Below, in pieces: positions 9,105 to 17,739 of a stretch of 64,000 nucleotides of DNA. The translations under genes were made by a program, and so were the position numbers. The DNA is taken from assembly GCF_001403735.1 (NCBI RefSeq), contig NZ_CXPG01000020.1, positions 248,001 through 312,000 of the forward strand. The letters are read 5' to 3'. Positions within the stretch are counted from its first letter, which is position 1, and every line of letters begins with the position of its first letter. The notes under the pieces were generated by a model. That model searched no databases. It saw only the letters and a program-made list of their open reading frames with translations, and was not told the origin of the DNA. The stretch is from Jannaschia rubra (GTDB lineage: Bacteria; Pseudomonadota; Alphaproteobacteria; Rhodobacterales; Rhodobacteraceae).

Positions 9105-9401
9105 TTACGATTGCTGTTTCCGGTGATGTCGGATGACTTCCTCGATGATGAAGCCGAGGAATTTCTTGGCGAAGCCGGGGTCGAGCCCGGCCTCCTTCGC
9201 CATGGCTTCGAGCCGGGCGATCTGGACGGCCTCCCGCTCCGGGTCGGAGGGGGGGAGGTCGTGTTCGGCCTTCAGCCTGCCCACGGCCTGCGTGTGCGAA
9301 AACCGTTCGGCGAGCGTATAGACCAGCACCGCATCCAGACGGTCGATGCTGGCACGGTGGTGTTTCAGGATCTCGGTGGCGCGGGTTGCGGGGTCGGTCA
9401 T
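9105..9401 (-). CDS. Chorismate mutase (AroQ type)
   Basis: A 98-residue all-helical protein of the AroQ/CM_2 fold, which converts chorismate to prephenate for phenylalanine and tyrosine synthesis. Recognisable elements are the first helix around [29 protein letters not shown], with the substrate-contacting Arg and Lys, and the C-terminal helix [20 protein letters not shown]. The ATG at 9401 overlaps the stop of the upstream GNAT gene by four bases (ATGA). Its place between acetyltransferase genes and rpsP is not explained by its pathway. Confidence 0.9.
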   Translation of the reverse strand: MTDPATRATEILKHHRASIDRLDAVLVYTLAERFSHTQAVGRLKAEHDLPPSDPEREAVQIARLEAMAKEAGLDPGFAKKFLGFIIEEVIRHHRKQQS

Positions 9402-9913
9402 GCGATCTCCTCCGGGGCGGGGTGGCGCCAGACGGGGATGTCGCCCAGACGGTTGTGCTGCCACGTCCCGTCGCGGGTGCAGCCCATCCGCCGGGCCAGC
9501 GCCTGCGACCTGCGGTTGTCGTCGGCGACCAGGCTGATGGCCGTCGTCCACCCCAGCGTGCCATAGGCATGGTCCCGGGCCGCGCGTGCCGCCTCCTGCG
9601 CGATGCCGCGCCCTTCGGCGCCATCGAACAGCGACCAGGCGATCTCGGGCTCCGGCCAGTCGTCGGGATGGAACAGGCCCACGACGCCCAGGGGTGCGTC
9701 GTCGCCGGTCAGCGTGACGATCCAGCGGCCATAGCCCCGCAGGATCCATTGCCCCCCGAGGGCGCAGAACTGATGCCAGGCCGTCGGGCGGTCGACCGGG
9801 CCGCCCAGATGCGCCATCCGGTCGCTGGCGCGGAAGGCGGCATAGGCGTCGAAATCCGACAGGCGCGGCCCGCGCAGGGTCAGGCGTTCGGTGGTGAGGA
9901 CGGGGATCGTCAT
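9398..9913 (-). CDS. GNAT N-acetyltransferase, third of a tandem
   Basis: A 171-residue acyl-CoA-dependent acetyltransferase of the RimJ/RimL-like branch (Acetyltransf_3). It opens with [22 protein letters not shown]; the acetyl-CoA pyrophosphate loop is [17 protein letters not shown] near residues 105-122, and the family end [24 protein letters not shown] is present. It overlaps both neighbours by four bases (ATGA), so it is translated in a coupled chain. The substrate is unknown: relatives acetylate ribosomal protein N-termini or small molecules. Confidence 0.88.
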   Translation of the reverse strand: MTIPVLTTERLTLRGPRLSDFDAYAAFRASDRMAHLGGPVDRPTAWHQFCALGGQWILRGYGRWIVTLTGDDAPLGVVGLFHPDDWPEPEIAWSLFDGAEGRGIAQEAARAARDHAYGTLGWTTAISLVADDNRRSQALARRMGCTRDGTWQHNRLGDIPVWRHPAPEEIA

Positions 9914-10464
9914 GCCGCCTCCTTCCAGTGCCGCCAGACAGTGACCCGGCCGTCGAACAGCGTGCCGTCGGGCCGCGCGCCCAGCCGCGCCGCCAGCCGT
10001 TCCGACCGGGTGTTTCCGCGCGCGACATAGCTGACGAGCGACGGCAGGCGCAGGACCGACCGGGCGTGGTCGCGGGCGGCGGTTGCCGCCTCCAGCGCAA
10101 GACCGCGCCCTTCGTGTTCTGGGGTCAGCAGAAAGCCCAACTCATGCTCCCGGTCGCCCGGCTCGGTCCCGATCAGGACGAAGCCCGCGATGTCATCCGC
10201 ATGTTCGACGGTCCACATGCCATGACCGCGCAACATCCAGGTGGCCGTCATCGAGCAGAAATCGGCCCAGCTTTCGGCCGGGGTCGAGGGGCCGGTCAGG
10301 CCGATCCGCTCGCTGCCGGTGATCGCATGCAGCGCGTCGAAATCCGTCAGGCGCGGCGCGCGGAGGACGCAGCGCGCCGTCCGCAGGACCGGCACGATCT
10401 GCTCCAGCGACGCGGCGCGCGCCGCGGCGGGGGGCGTCACGGGGATGGTCCGGGGGGCGATCAC
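9910..10464 (-). CDS. GNAT N-acetyltransferase, second of a tandem
   Basis: A 184-residue GNAT protein. The core begins near residue 23 (LRTARCVLRAPRLTDFDALHA), and the acetyl-CoA loop is HEGRGLALEAATAARDHARS. It ends RLGARPDGTLFDGRVTVWRHW, like its neighbours. No ATG fits; the GTG at 10464 is chosen because it overlaps the upstream stop as GTGA, repeating the local pattern. It is diverged from the flanking copies but shares their layout, so old tandem duplication is likely. Substrate unknown. Confidence 0.85.
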   Translation of the reverse strand: MIAPRTIPVTPPAAARAASLEQIVPVLRTARCVLRAPRLTDFDALHAITGSERIGLTGPSTPAESWADFCSMTATWMLRGHGMWTVEHADDIAGFVLIGTEPGDREHELGFLLTPEHEGRGLALEAATAARDHARSVLRLPSLVSYVARGNTRSERLAARLGARPDGTLFDGRVTVWRHWKEAA

Positions 10465-10979
10465 GAGCGTGCCCCGTGACGGTAGACCGCTGTTTCCTGC
10501 GTCGTTTCGCCCCTGGGCAGCGCGGCCTGCGGGTCGTGGCGCGCGCCCAGCCGTTCGGCCAGCGCGACCGAGCGGCTGTTGGCGGGCGTGATGTAGCTGA
10601 CGACGGTGTCGCGGCCCATGGGACCGAACGCATGGTCGCGCGCGGCGGAGGCCGCCTCGAACGCAAGGCCCTGGCCCTGTGCTTCGGCCGTCAGCATCCA
10701 GCCCAGCTCGAGTTCGGGAAAACGCGGCGGCTGCGTCAGCGCGACCTGGCCGATGCAGACCCCGTCGGCGCGCCGCTCGATGGCCCAGCCGCCCCAGCCG
10801 TAGATGCCCCACGCCCCGGCCTCGGCGGTCACGCCGTACCAGACGCCGTCGTCGCTGTCGGGCGCATGCAGGAACCGGCCGTGATCGGACCGGACGATGC
10901 CGAGCAGGACGGGAAAGTCCGCGGCCCGGTGGGCACGCAGGCGCAGGCGCTCCGTCTCGATGATCGGGGCGTCCGTCAC
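10461..10979 (-). CDS. GNAT N-acetyltransferase, first of a tandem
   Basis: A 172-residue GNAT protein with opening IIETERLRLRAHRAADFPVLL, the motif-A-like stretch PELELGWMLTAEAQGQGLAFEAA, and SYITPANSRSVALAERLGARHD near the end. The start is GTG 10979, which overlaps the ffh stop as GTGA. It is the first of three acetyltransferase genes that follow ffh without a gap. The tandem order, shared architecture and coupled translation suggest related substrates, but none can be named. Confidence 0.86.
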   Translation of the reverse strand: MTDAPIIETERLRLRAHRAADFPVLLGIVRSDHGRFLHAPDSDDGVWYGVTAEAGAWGIYGWGGWAIERRADGVCIGQVALTQPPRFPELELGWMLTAEAQGQGLAFEAASAARDHAFGPMGRDTVVSYITPANSRSVALAERLGARHDPQAALPRGETTQETAVYRHGARS

Positions 10980-12466
10980 TTCTTCTTGCCGATGCCCGAC
11001 AGGCCCGGAAGGCCGCCGCCGCCAAAGGGGTTCTGGCCCGGCATGCCCTTCATCTGGCCCAGCTGGCGGCTCGCCGCCTCCAGCGCGGCGGGGTCCATCT
11101 GCGAGGGGTCGGGCATGCCGCCGCCCTTGCCGCCCATCATCGCCATGGCCTTCTTGAGCATCCCGCCCTTGCCGAGCTTCTTCATCATGTCGGCCATCTG
11201 GCGGTGCATCTTGAGAAGCTGGTTCAACTCCTGCACCTCGAGCCCCGCGCCCGCCGCGATGCGCTTCTTGCGGCTGGCCTGGAGGATCGCGGGGTTGGCG
11301 CGTTCCTTCTTGGTCATCGAGTCGATCAGGGCGATCTGGCGCTTGAGGACCGAGTCGTCGATACCGGCGGCGGCCATCTGCTTCGACGCCTTGCCCATGC
11401 CCGGCATCATGCCCATCAGGCCTTCCATGCCGCCCATCTTCTGCATCTGCTGCAACTGGCCCTTGAGGTCGTTCATGTTGAACAGGCCCTTCTGGAAGCG
11501 CTTCATCATGCGCTCCTGGGCCTCGACCTCCATGACCTCCTGCGCCTTCTCGACCAGGGCCACGATGTCGCCCATGCCGAGGATGCGGCCCGCGATGCGC
11601 TGCGGCTCGAAGGTCTCGAGCGCGTCCATCCTCTCGCCCAGGCCCACGAAGCGGATGGGCTTGCCGGTCACGGCCCGCATGGACAGGGCGGCCCCGCCGC
11701 GCCCGTCGCCGTCCATCCGCGTGAGCACGACGCCGGTGACGCCGACCTTGGCGTCGAACTCCTCGGCCACCTCGACGGCGACTTGCCCGGTCAGGCCGTC
11801 GACCACCAGAAGCGTCTCGCGCGGCTGGACGGCGGCGTGGACGGCTGCGACCTCGTCCATCAGCACCTGGTCGATCTGGAGCCGCCCGGCGGTGTCGAGC
11901 AGGTAGACGTCATAGCCGCCCAAGCTGGCCTGCTGCTTCGCGCGCTTGGCGATGTCGACCGGCCGCTGCCCGGCCACGATGGGCAGGGTGTCGACGCCGA
12001 TCTGGGTGCCCAGGATCGCCAGCTGCTCCATCGCCGCGGGCCGGTTCACGTCGAGCGAGGCCATCAGCACGCGCTTGCCCTCACGCTCGGTCAGCCGCTT
12101 GGCGAGCTTGCCGGTCGTCGTCGTCTTGCCCGACCCCTGAAGACCCACCATCAGGATGGGCGCGGGCGGGTTGTCGATCTTCAGCGGCGGAATGCCCTCG
12201 TCACCCGCCAGCATCTGCACCAGTTCGTCGTGGACGATCTTGATGACCTGCTGGCCCGGCGTGATCGACTTGGTGACGGCCGCGCCCGTGGCCTTCTGCG
12301 TGACGCGCTTGACGAAATCCCGCGCGACCGGCAGCGAGACGTCGGCTTCCAGCAGGGCGACGCGGACCTCGCGCATGGCGGTGCGGACGTCGTCCTCGGA
12401 CAGGGCGCCCTGCTTGGTCAGGCGGTCGAAGACGCCGCCCAGGCGGTCTGACAGGCTCTCGAACAT
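10976..12466 (-). CDS. ffh: Signal recognition particle protein Ffh (SRP54)
   Basis: A 496-residue GTPase that binds 4.5S RNA and signal sequences and targets ribosomes to the membrane through FtsY. The N domain covers about residues 1-95. The G domain holds the P-loop GLQGSGKTTTTGKLA near 109-123, the DTAGR motif near 190 and TRMDGDGRGGAAL near 250. The methionine-rich M domain runs from about 300 to the end and contains many Met residues plus the RNA-binding SRKKRIAAGAG. A Gly/Met/Pro tail closes it. It begins the run of overlapping genes leading to chorismate mutase; its promoter should be in the 188-base gap upstream. Confidence 0.97.
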   Translation of the reverse strand: MFESLSDRLGGVFDRLTKQGALSEDDVRTAMREVRVALLEADVSLPVARDFVKRVTQKATGAAVTKSITPGQQVIKIVHDELVQMLAGDEGIPPLKIDNPPAPILMVGLQGSGKTTTTGKLAKRLTEREGKRVLMASLDVNRPAAMEQLAILGTQIGVDTLPIVAGQRPVDIAKRAKQQASLGGYDVYLLDTAGRLQIDQVLMDEVAAVHAAVQPRETLLVVDGLTGQVAVEVAEEFDAKVGVTGVVLTRMDGDGRGGAALSMRAVTGKPIRFVGLGERMDALETFEPQRIAGRILGMGDIVALVEKAQEVMEVEAQERMMKRFQKGLFNMNDLKGQLQQMQKMGGMEGLMGMMPGMGKASKQMAAAGIDDSVLKRQIALIDSMTKKERANPAILQASRKKRIAAGAGLEVQELNQLLKMHRQMADMMKKLGKGGMLKKAMAMMGGKGGGMPDPSQMDPAALEAASRQLGQMKGMPGQNPFGGGGLPGLSGIGKKK

Positions 12467-12610
12467 GGCGTCTCACTCTCCAGTCGGTGCCGGCCGGAAC
12501 GGCGGCTCAATGCGCGAACGCCCCCGCGGGCGTGAAACGCTGGCGGAGGGCGATCCCCGGATCGTCGGGGACCGGAGGCACGGGGCATCCGGAGTCGGCG
12601 GCTCTGTTAC

Positions 12611-12642
12611 GCCCCCCGGCCCGCCGCGTCAAGCCGGGGGGC
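12611..12642 (-). terminator. GC hairpin after the azoreductase gene
   Basis: A perfect 10-base-pair stem (GCCCCCCGGC/GCCGGGGGGC, 12-base loop) begins 13 bases past the azoreductase stop on the minus strand. The T-run is missing, so this is a candidate terminator only. The rest of the 188-base gap before ffh (12467-12654) shows no gene. Confidence 0.5.
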
Positions 12643-12654
12643 CAGGGGGCGGCA

Positions 12655-13233
12655 TCAGGCGGCCAGCGCGGCGATCTGCATCCTTGCCTCGCGGGGGGCG
12701 TCGTCGCCCCGCGCCATGTGCCGGTCGGTCGCCACGACGGTCGTGTCGGTGATGCCGACGAATGCCAGGACGTGACGCATGTAGGCGGTGGCGAAATCGG
12801 CCTCCGACCCCACCTCCGTGCCGCCCGAGGCCACGGCCAGGATCGCGCTCTTGCCGCGCAGCAGCCCCTCGGGGCCGGCCACGTCATAGCGGAAGGTGAC
12901 GCCGGGGCGGCAGATCAGGTCGACCCAGATCTTGAGCGCGCCGGGAACGCCGAAGTTGTAGATGGGGACCCCGATCAGGAGAAGGTCCGCGGCCTCGATC
13001 TCGGCGATCAGCGCGTCCGACAGGGCGAGCGCGGCGCGATGGTCCGCAGTGCGCTCGGCTTCGGGGGCCCGGCTCGCCGCGACCCAGCAGCGGTCGATCT
13101 GGGGCAGGGCATCTTCGCCGAGGTCGCGGCGGAGGTCTGCCTGCCCCACCCGCGCCTCGATCCGGTCGAGCATGGTTCGGGTGATGGAGCCTTCGGCCTG
13201 GGCCGAGCTGTCGATACGCAGGATACGGGTCAT
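12655..13233 (-). CDS. azoR: FMN-dependent NADH-azoreductase
   Basis: A 192-residue cytoplasmic flavodoxin-fold oxidoreductase of the AzoR family; members reduce azo dyes and quinones, probably to detoxify quinones. Seen are the N-terminal FMN-phosphate loop ILRIDSSAQAEGSITRTM, the flavin-side loop ADLLLIGVPIYNFGVPGALKIWVD near residues 84-105 and GLLRGKSAILAVASGG near 122-140. The LysR-type regulator gene starts 166 bases away on the other strand, the usual arrangement for a regulator and its target. Control by that regulator is an inference from position. Confidence 0.88.
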   Translation of the reverse strand: MTRILRIDSSAQAEGSITRTMLDRIEARVGQADLRRDLGEDALPQIDRCWVAASRAPEAERTADHRAALALSDALIAEIEAADLLLIGVPIYNFGVPGALKIWVDLICRPGVTFRYDVAGPEGLLRGKSAILAVASGGTEVGSEADFATAYMRHVLAFVGITDTTVVATDRHMARGDDAPREARMQIAALAA

Positions 13234-13398
13234 CCGGGTGTCCTTTCAGAGCGTTGCCATCTGAAACCTAAAGACCCGTTTTCCGCACCGATATCCCGGC
13301 GGGCGCAGGTCTCCTGTGCATTCCCGCGTGGTTGCGCCTTTCTGCCCGCACGCACGGATGTTAGGGTCCTTGCAATGCAGCCGTGGAGAATCGCACAG

Positions 13399-14292
13399 AT
13401 GGCAGTCAATGGCTGGGACGAGGTCCGCACCGCCTATCACGTCGCGCGGCTGGGGACCGTTTCGGGCGCGGCGCAGGCGCTGGGCGTGCATCATGCGACC
13501 GTGATCCGCCATGTCGACAACCTTGAGGCCTCGCTGGGCACCAAGCTGTTCCAGCGTCATGCGCGCGGCTACACGCCGACCGAGGCGGGGCAGGACCTGT
13601 TCAAGGTCGCACGGGCGGCCGACGACCAGTTCGCACAGCTTGCCAACCGCATCCGCGGTCGCGGGAACGAGGTGACGGGCGAGCTCATCATCACCTCGCT
13701 CGCCATTCTCGCCCCCCTCCTGTCGCCCGCGCTCGCCGCCTTCCGCGAGGAACACCCCGACGTCACCGTCAGGTTCCTGACCGACGAACGGGTGTTCCGC
13801 CTGGAATACGGCGAGGCGCATGTGGCCATCCGCGCAGGCTCGCCCCCCGATCAGCCCGACAACGTGGTGCAGAAGTTCTACGATCAGGGCTTCGGGCTCT
13901 ATGCGTCGAAGGACTATATCGCGCGGCACGGGCGGCTCGACGATCTTGACGACGTGGGCAGCCACACCTTCATCGGATCGGCGGAGGATGTCCCCCGCGC
14001 GTCGTTCTTCGCCTGGATGCGGGCGAACATCCCGCAGGCCAACGTGGTCTACCGGGTGAACGAGATCACGGCCGCGCGTCCCGCCATCCTGGCCGGGCTG
14101 GGGATCGGGTTCTCGACCACCTGGGCCGAAGCCAACTGCGAGGAGACCGAGCTTCTGTTCCCGCCGCGCCCGGAATGGAACAGCCAGCTCTGGCTCGTCA
14201 CCCACGTCGACCTGCACCGCACCGCCAAGGTGCAGACCTTCGTGACCTTCCTCAAGGACTGGTCCCGCCGCTGGCCCGTGGATGGGGGCTGA
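13399..14292 (+). CDS. LysR-family transcriptional regulator
   Basis: A 297-residue regulator. The winged helix-turn-helix is at residues 1-62 (WDEVRTAYHVARLGTVSGAAQALGV, ATVIRHVDNLEASLGTKLFQRH). The co-inducer domain follows from about 90 to 290 (GELIITSLAILAPLLSPALAAF, RFLTDERVFRLEYGEAHVAIRAG). GGAGAA nine bases before ATG 13399 favours that start over the ATG at 13375. It is divergent from the azoreductase gene and may respond to a quinone or electrophile. Its 3' end overlaps the convergent membrane-protein gene by 41 bases. Confidence 0.9.
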   Translation: MAVNGWDEVRTAYHVARLGTVSGAAQALGVHHATVIRHVDNLEASLGTKLFQRHARGYTPTEAGQDLFKVARAADDQFAQLANRIRGRGNEVTGELIITSLAILAPLLSPALAAFREEHPDVTVRFLTDERVFRLEYGEAHVAIRAGSPPDQPDNVVQKFYDQGFGLYASKDYIARHGRLDDLDDVGSHTFIGSAEDVPRASFFAWMRANIPQANVVYRVNEITAARPAILAGLGIGFSTTWAEANCEETELLFPPRPEWNSQLWLVTHVDLHRTAKVQTFVTFLKDWSRRWPVDGG

Positions 14293-14986
14293 CGCGTTCC
14301 CACAGCTTGAAGGCGACGTAGAGCAGGGCCCAGAGGGCGATGTAGAGTTCCGTGATCTCGGTGGTCCAGCGCACGCCCCGTTCGATCATCGGGGCCAGGT
14401 CGAACAGCCGGTCGGCGATCTTGAGGATCGTCATGGCAAGGACGCAGTGCAGGATCGGCAGCAGAAAGGGATGCGCGCGGACGTCCGCCCAGATCGCGCG
14501 CGGCAGCACGCGGACACGTGGCAGATGCAGCGCATATGCGGCGACGCAGAAGACGAGGTAGAAGTACTCCGGGCGGCCGTGAAGCTCACCGATGTTGTGG
14601 AAGGTGAACTCCTGCTGTGCGTTGGCGTCGAGCATCCATTCGGGAATGTCGTAGCCGAGCAGAGGCTGGAAATACTGCACCTCCTCCAGGCAGGCGAAGG
14701 CGGCGACCCCGGCAAAGACCAGGAAGGCCGCGGCCTGCAACCAGGCGCCCCCGCAACGGGCATGGCCGATCCCGAGCCCGAGACCCAGGACGAAGGCGCC
14801 GAGGAAGGCGGCTGCCGTGGCCATCTCGGTGAAGGTATATTCCCGACCCGTCCTGAACCCGAGGGCCGCGAGGTCGTGCGTCAGGGGGTTGAAGATCAGC
14901 GCGCACCAGACCGCCAGGGCCAGGACGCACAAGGCGGACAGCACATTGCCGAACAGCCGCATCCGGCCATCTAACTCGTGACGCAT
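14252..14986 (-). CDS. Multi-pass membrane protein of unknown function
   Basis: A 244-residue integral membrane protein, not recognised as a named family. About six hydrophobic segments are visible, for example LFGNVLSALCVLALAVWCALIF, AAAFLGAFVLGLGLGIG, AAAFLVFAGVAAFACL and LLPILHCVLAMTILKI. A polar stretch in the middle (ECVQYFQ-like region, DANAQQEFTFHNIGELHG) would lie between helices and might be functional. ATG 14986 is preferred for its upstream GGA; ATG 14962 is possible. The last 41 bases overlap the 3' end of the LysR gene on the other strand. Confidence 0.65.
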   Translation of the reverse strand: MRHELDGRMRLFGNVLSALCVLALAVWCALIFNPLTHDLAALGFRTGREYTFTEMATAAAFLGAFVLGLGLGIGHARCGGAWLQAAAFLVFAGVAAFACLEEVQYFQPLLGYDIPEWMLDANAQQEFTFHNIGELHGRPEYFYLVFCVAAYALHLPRVRVLPRAIWADVRAHPFLLPILHCVLAMTILKIADRLFDLAPMIERGVRWTTEITELYIALWALLYVAFKLWERVSPHPRASGGTSP

Positions 14987-15098
14987 TTCAGTTCCGGGGG
15001 CTCCGCGTGTTTCGATGATTGGATCATCTCCCCGGCCATCTTTCCGGTCGAGATGTCGAATGCGGTCCAATCGCAGGCGATTGTTCCCGGATGGGTTC

Positions 15099-16157
15099 TC
15101 AGCCGCCCCAGGTCCGCCGCAGCATGTCGATCCAGTTGCCCCAGGCGATCCGGCCGATCAGCTCCTCGCCCCAGCCCGCATCGCGCATCGCCTGAACCAG
15201 CGCGGGCAGACCGGCCGCGTCGCCGATGGCCGCGGGCATGACGGCGCCGTCGAAGTCGGAGCCGAGCGCCACGCCGCCCTCGCCCAGCTTGCCCAGCAGG
15301 TGGTCGAGATGGCGCAGCATCACGTCGAGGTCCATGTCCGGGTCGCGCCCCCCGTCGGGCCGCAGGAACCCCACCGCGAAGTTCAGGCCCACGAGACCGC
15401 CCGAGGCGGCGATGGTGTCGAGTTGCCGGTCGGTCAGGTTGCGGCTGGAGGGCGAGATGGCGTGGACGCCCGAATGGGTCGCCACCAGCGGCGCATCCGA
15501 CAGCGCGGCCACGTCGTCGAGACCCTTTGCGTTCAGGTGCGACAGGTCCAGCATGATCCGCAGCGCGTTGCATTCGCGCACGAGGTCGCGCCCGGCGGGC
15601 GTCAGGCCCGGCCCTGTGTCGCCGTCGGAGGGAAACCGGAACGGCACGCCGTGGCCGAAGGCGGTGGGCCGCGACCAGACGGGGCCGAGCGTCCGCAGCC
15701 CCATCGCGTGGAAGGCGTGCAGCGCGTCGAGGTCGGTCCCGATGGCCTCCGCCCCCTCCATGTGCATCACGGCGGCGACGGCGCCGGCCGTGCGTGCCGC
15801 CTCGATCTCGGCGGCGGTGCGGCAGACGCGGAGCGCGCCCTTCGACACCCGCTCCAGCCGAAGCAGGATGCCCGCCATGTCGAGCGCTATGGCCTGCGAC
15901 GCGGCGCGGGGCATACGCTCGGGCAGGGGAAGGTCGTAGGGCACGCGGCCCATGGCGACGTCATGGTCGACGCCGTCGTCGGGCGAAGGGATGTAGATCG
16001 CGAACATGCCGCCCGCGAAGCTGCCCGCCTGTATCCTGGGCAGGTCCAGTTGCCCCTTGCCGTCGCCCCGCAGGAAGGCGTCGTCGCGCCGGTCTTCCGG
16101 CAGGTTCAGCAGGCGCAGCAGAAGGTCGTTATGTCCGTCGAAGATGGGCTGGATCAT
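15099..16157 (-). CDS. Membrane dipeptidase (peptidase family M19)
   Basis: A 352-residue zinc hydrolase of the renal-dipeptidase family, which cleaves dipeptides including those with a C-terminal D-amino acid. Metal ligands can be placed: DGHNDLL at residues 7-13, the bridging glutamate in MHMEGAEAIG, the histidines in DLSHLN and ATHSGVHAISPSSRNLTD, and the aspartate in ALGSDFDGA. The start MIQPIFDGHNDLL overlaps the upstream ABC-ATPase stop by four bases. As the last gene of a peptide ABC operon it probably hydrolyses imported dipeptides. There is no signal peptide, so it is cytoplasmic. Confidence 0.92.
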   Translation of the reverse strand: MIQPIFDGHNDLLLRLLNLPEDRRDDAFLRGDGKGQLDLPRIQAGSFAGGMFAIYIPSPDDGVDHDVAMGRVPYDLPLPERMPRAASQAIALDMAGILLRLERVSKGALRVCRTAAEIEAARTAGAVAAVMHMEGAEAIGTDLDALHAFHAMGLRTLGPVWSRPTAFGHGVPFRFPSDGDTGPGLTPAGRDLVRECNALRIMLDLSHLNAKGLDDVAALSDAPLVATHSGVHAISPSSRNLTDRQLDTIAASGGLVGLNFAVGFLRPDGGRDPDMDLDVMLRHLDHLLGKLGEGGVALGSDFDGAVMPAAIGDAAGLPALVQAMRDAGWGEELIGRIAWGNWIDMLRRTWGG

Positions 16158-16921
16158 GTTACGGGGTCCGCACGGGTGAAACCGCGCGAGGCGGCGAGAA
16201 GGCGTTGGGTGTAGGGCTGCGTCGCACGCAGCGCCCGCAGGTCGGCGCGGGTCAGCGTCTCGACCACGCGGCCCTGTTCCATCACGGACAGGCGTTCGCA
16301 CATGTGCGCCACGACGCCCAGATCGTGGCTGACCATGACGTAGGTCAGGCCGCGCTCGACCCGCAGCCGGTCCAGGAGATTCAGCACCTCGGCCTGGATC
16401 GACGCGTCGAGCGCCGAGGTCGGCTCATCCAGCAGCATGATCTCCGGCTCCAGGATCAGGGCGCGGGCGATGGCCACCCGCTGCCGCTGGCCGCCCGACA
16501 GCTGATGCGGAAAGCGAAAGCGGAAGCCCTGGCCCAGCCCCACCTCGTCGAGCGCGCGGGCGATGCGCTTCTCGGCGTCGCCCATCCGGTGGATCGCCAG
16601 CGGCTCGGACAGCACGCGGTCGACCGTGTGGCGGGGGTGCAGGCTGCCGTAGGGGTCCTGGAACACCATCTGCACGCGGCGATAGAAGGCGCGGTCGCGC
16701 TTGCGGCCAAGGGTCTGCCCGTCGAGGGTGATGGTGCCCTCGCTGACGGGGGCCAGCCCCGCGACGGCGCGCAGGACGGTGGACTTGCCCGACCCGCTTT
16801 CGCCCACAAGGCCGTAGCTTTCGCCGCGCGTCACGTCGATCGATACGCCCCGGACGGCGTGGACCGGGCCGGACTTGCCCGGGAAGACGACGTTGAGATC
16901 CTGGATCGACAGCAGGGTCAC
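16154..16921 (-). CDS. Peptide ABC transporter ATP-binding protein (DppF-like)
   Basis: A 255-residue ATPase of the oligopeptide/dipeptide importer family. It carries Walker A GESGSGKST near residues 39-47, signature LSGGQRQRVAIARAL, Walker B IMLLDEPTSALD and H-loop VSHDLGVVAHM. The GTG at 16921 is chosen because it overlaps the preceding stop as GTGA and has AGGAGG about ten bases upstream; an ATG at 16930 lies too close to that site. It pairs with the next ATPase upstream to power the two permeases of the operon. Confidence 0.9.
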   Translation of the reverse strand: MTLLSIQDLNVVFPGKSGPVHAVRGVSIDVTRGESYGLVGESGSGKSTVLRAVAGLAPVSEGTITLDGQTLGRKRDRAFYRRVQMVFQDPYGSLHPRHTVDRVLSEPLAIHRMGDAEKRIARALDEVGLGQGFRFRFPHQLSGGQRQRVAIARALILEPEIMLLDEPTSALDASIQAEVLNLLDRLRVERGLTYVMVSHDLGVVAHMCERLSVMEQGRVVETLTRADLRALRATQPYTQRLLAASRGFTRADPVT

Positions 16922-17739
16922 AGGGCCCATTCCTCCTGCCGGTCGAGGGTGGGGAGGGGGCCCGGTTCGCGGTCGAGACGCGGCAGGCAGTTCAGGAGGC
17001 CGCGGGTATAGGGATGTTTCGCACGATCCAGATCCGCGGCGGCCAGTTCCTCCACCACCTTGCCGGCATACATCACCAGCACCCGGTCGCAGAAGGTCGA
17101 GACCAGCCGCAGGTCATGGCTGATGAAGACGAGGCCCATCCCCCTGTCGCGCACCAGATCATCGAGGATGCGCAGCACTTCGACCTGAACGGTGACGTCG
17201 AGCGCGCTCGTCGGCTCATCGGCGATCAACACTTCCGGTTCGGCCATCAGCATCATGGCGATCATCGCGCGCTGTCCCATGCCGCCCGACAGCTCATGCG
17301 GATAGGCGCCCAGCACGCGGTCCGCATCGCGGATCTGCACCGCCTCCAGCGTGCGGTGCGCGGTGGAGGCGGGGTCGGCCACGCCTGCGATGCGCCCGGC
17401 CTCGCGCATCTGGGCGCCGATGGTCATGACGGGGTTCAGCGAATATTTCGGGTCCTGCATCACCATGGCGATGCGCCGGCCCCGGATCGCGCGCCAGTCG
17501 CGGGCCGTCGCACGGCGCAGGTCCTGTCCGTCGAAATCCAGCCGTTCGGCCCGCGCCCGCCCTGGCGGCGGCGTCAGCCCCAGCAGGGCGCGGCCCGTCT
17601 GCGATTTGCCCGATCCGCTCTCGCCCACGATGCCGAGGCGCTCGCGCCCCAGGTCGAAGGACACGTCGCGGACCACGTCGACCCAGCCGTCGCGGGTGGG
17701 AAAGCTGACGGTCAGGTCGCGGACCGAGATCAGGCTCAT
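16918..17739 (-). CDS. Peptide ABC transporter ATP-binding protein (DppD-like)
   Basis: A 273-residue ATPase, the first of the pair in this operon. It carries Walker A GESGSGKSQTGRA (Gln instead of Thr at the last position, common in DppD), PGRARAERLDFDG, signature LSGGMGQRAMIAMML, Walker B VLIADEPTSALDV and H-loop ISHDLRLVS. The C-terminal HPYTRGLLNCLPRLD is the oligopeptide-transporter extension typical of the family. It overlaps the permease before it by four bases (ATGA). Confidence 0.92.
   Translation of the reverse strand: MSLISVRDLTVSFPTRDGWVDVVRDVSFDLGRERLGIVGESGSGKSQTGRALLGLTPPPGRARAERLDFDGQDLRRATARDWRAIRGRRIAMVMQDPKYSLNPVMTIGAQMREAGRIAGVADPASTAHRTLEAVQIRDADRVLGAYPHELSGGMGQRAMIAMMLMAEPEVLIADEPTSALDVTVQVEVLRILDDLVRDRGMGLVFISHDLRLVSTFCDRVLVMYAGKVVEELAAADLDRAKHPYTRGLLNCLPRLDREPGPLPTLDRQEEWAL

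Noticed and set aside
12487-13398. Long N-terminal extension of the LysR gene (frame open from 12487)
   Set aside because: The extension runs antisense through the azoreductase gene and has no family resemblance; GGAGAA before ATG 13399 marks the real start.
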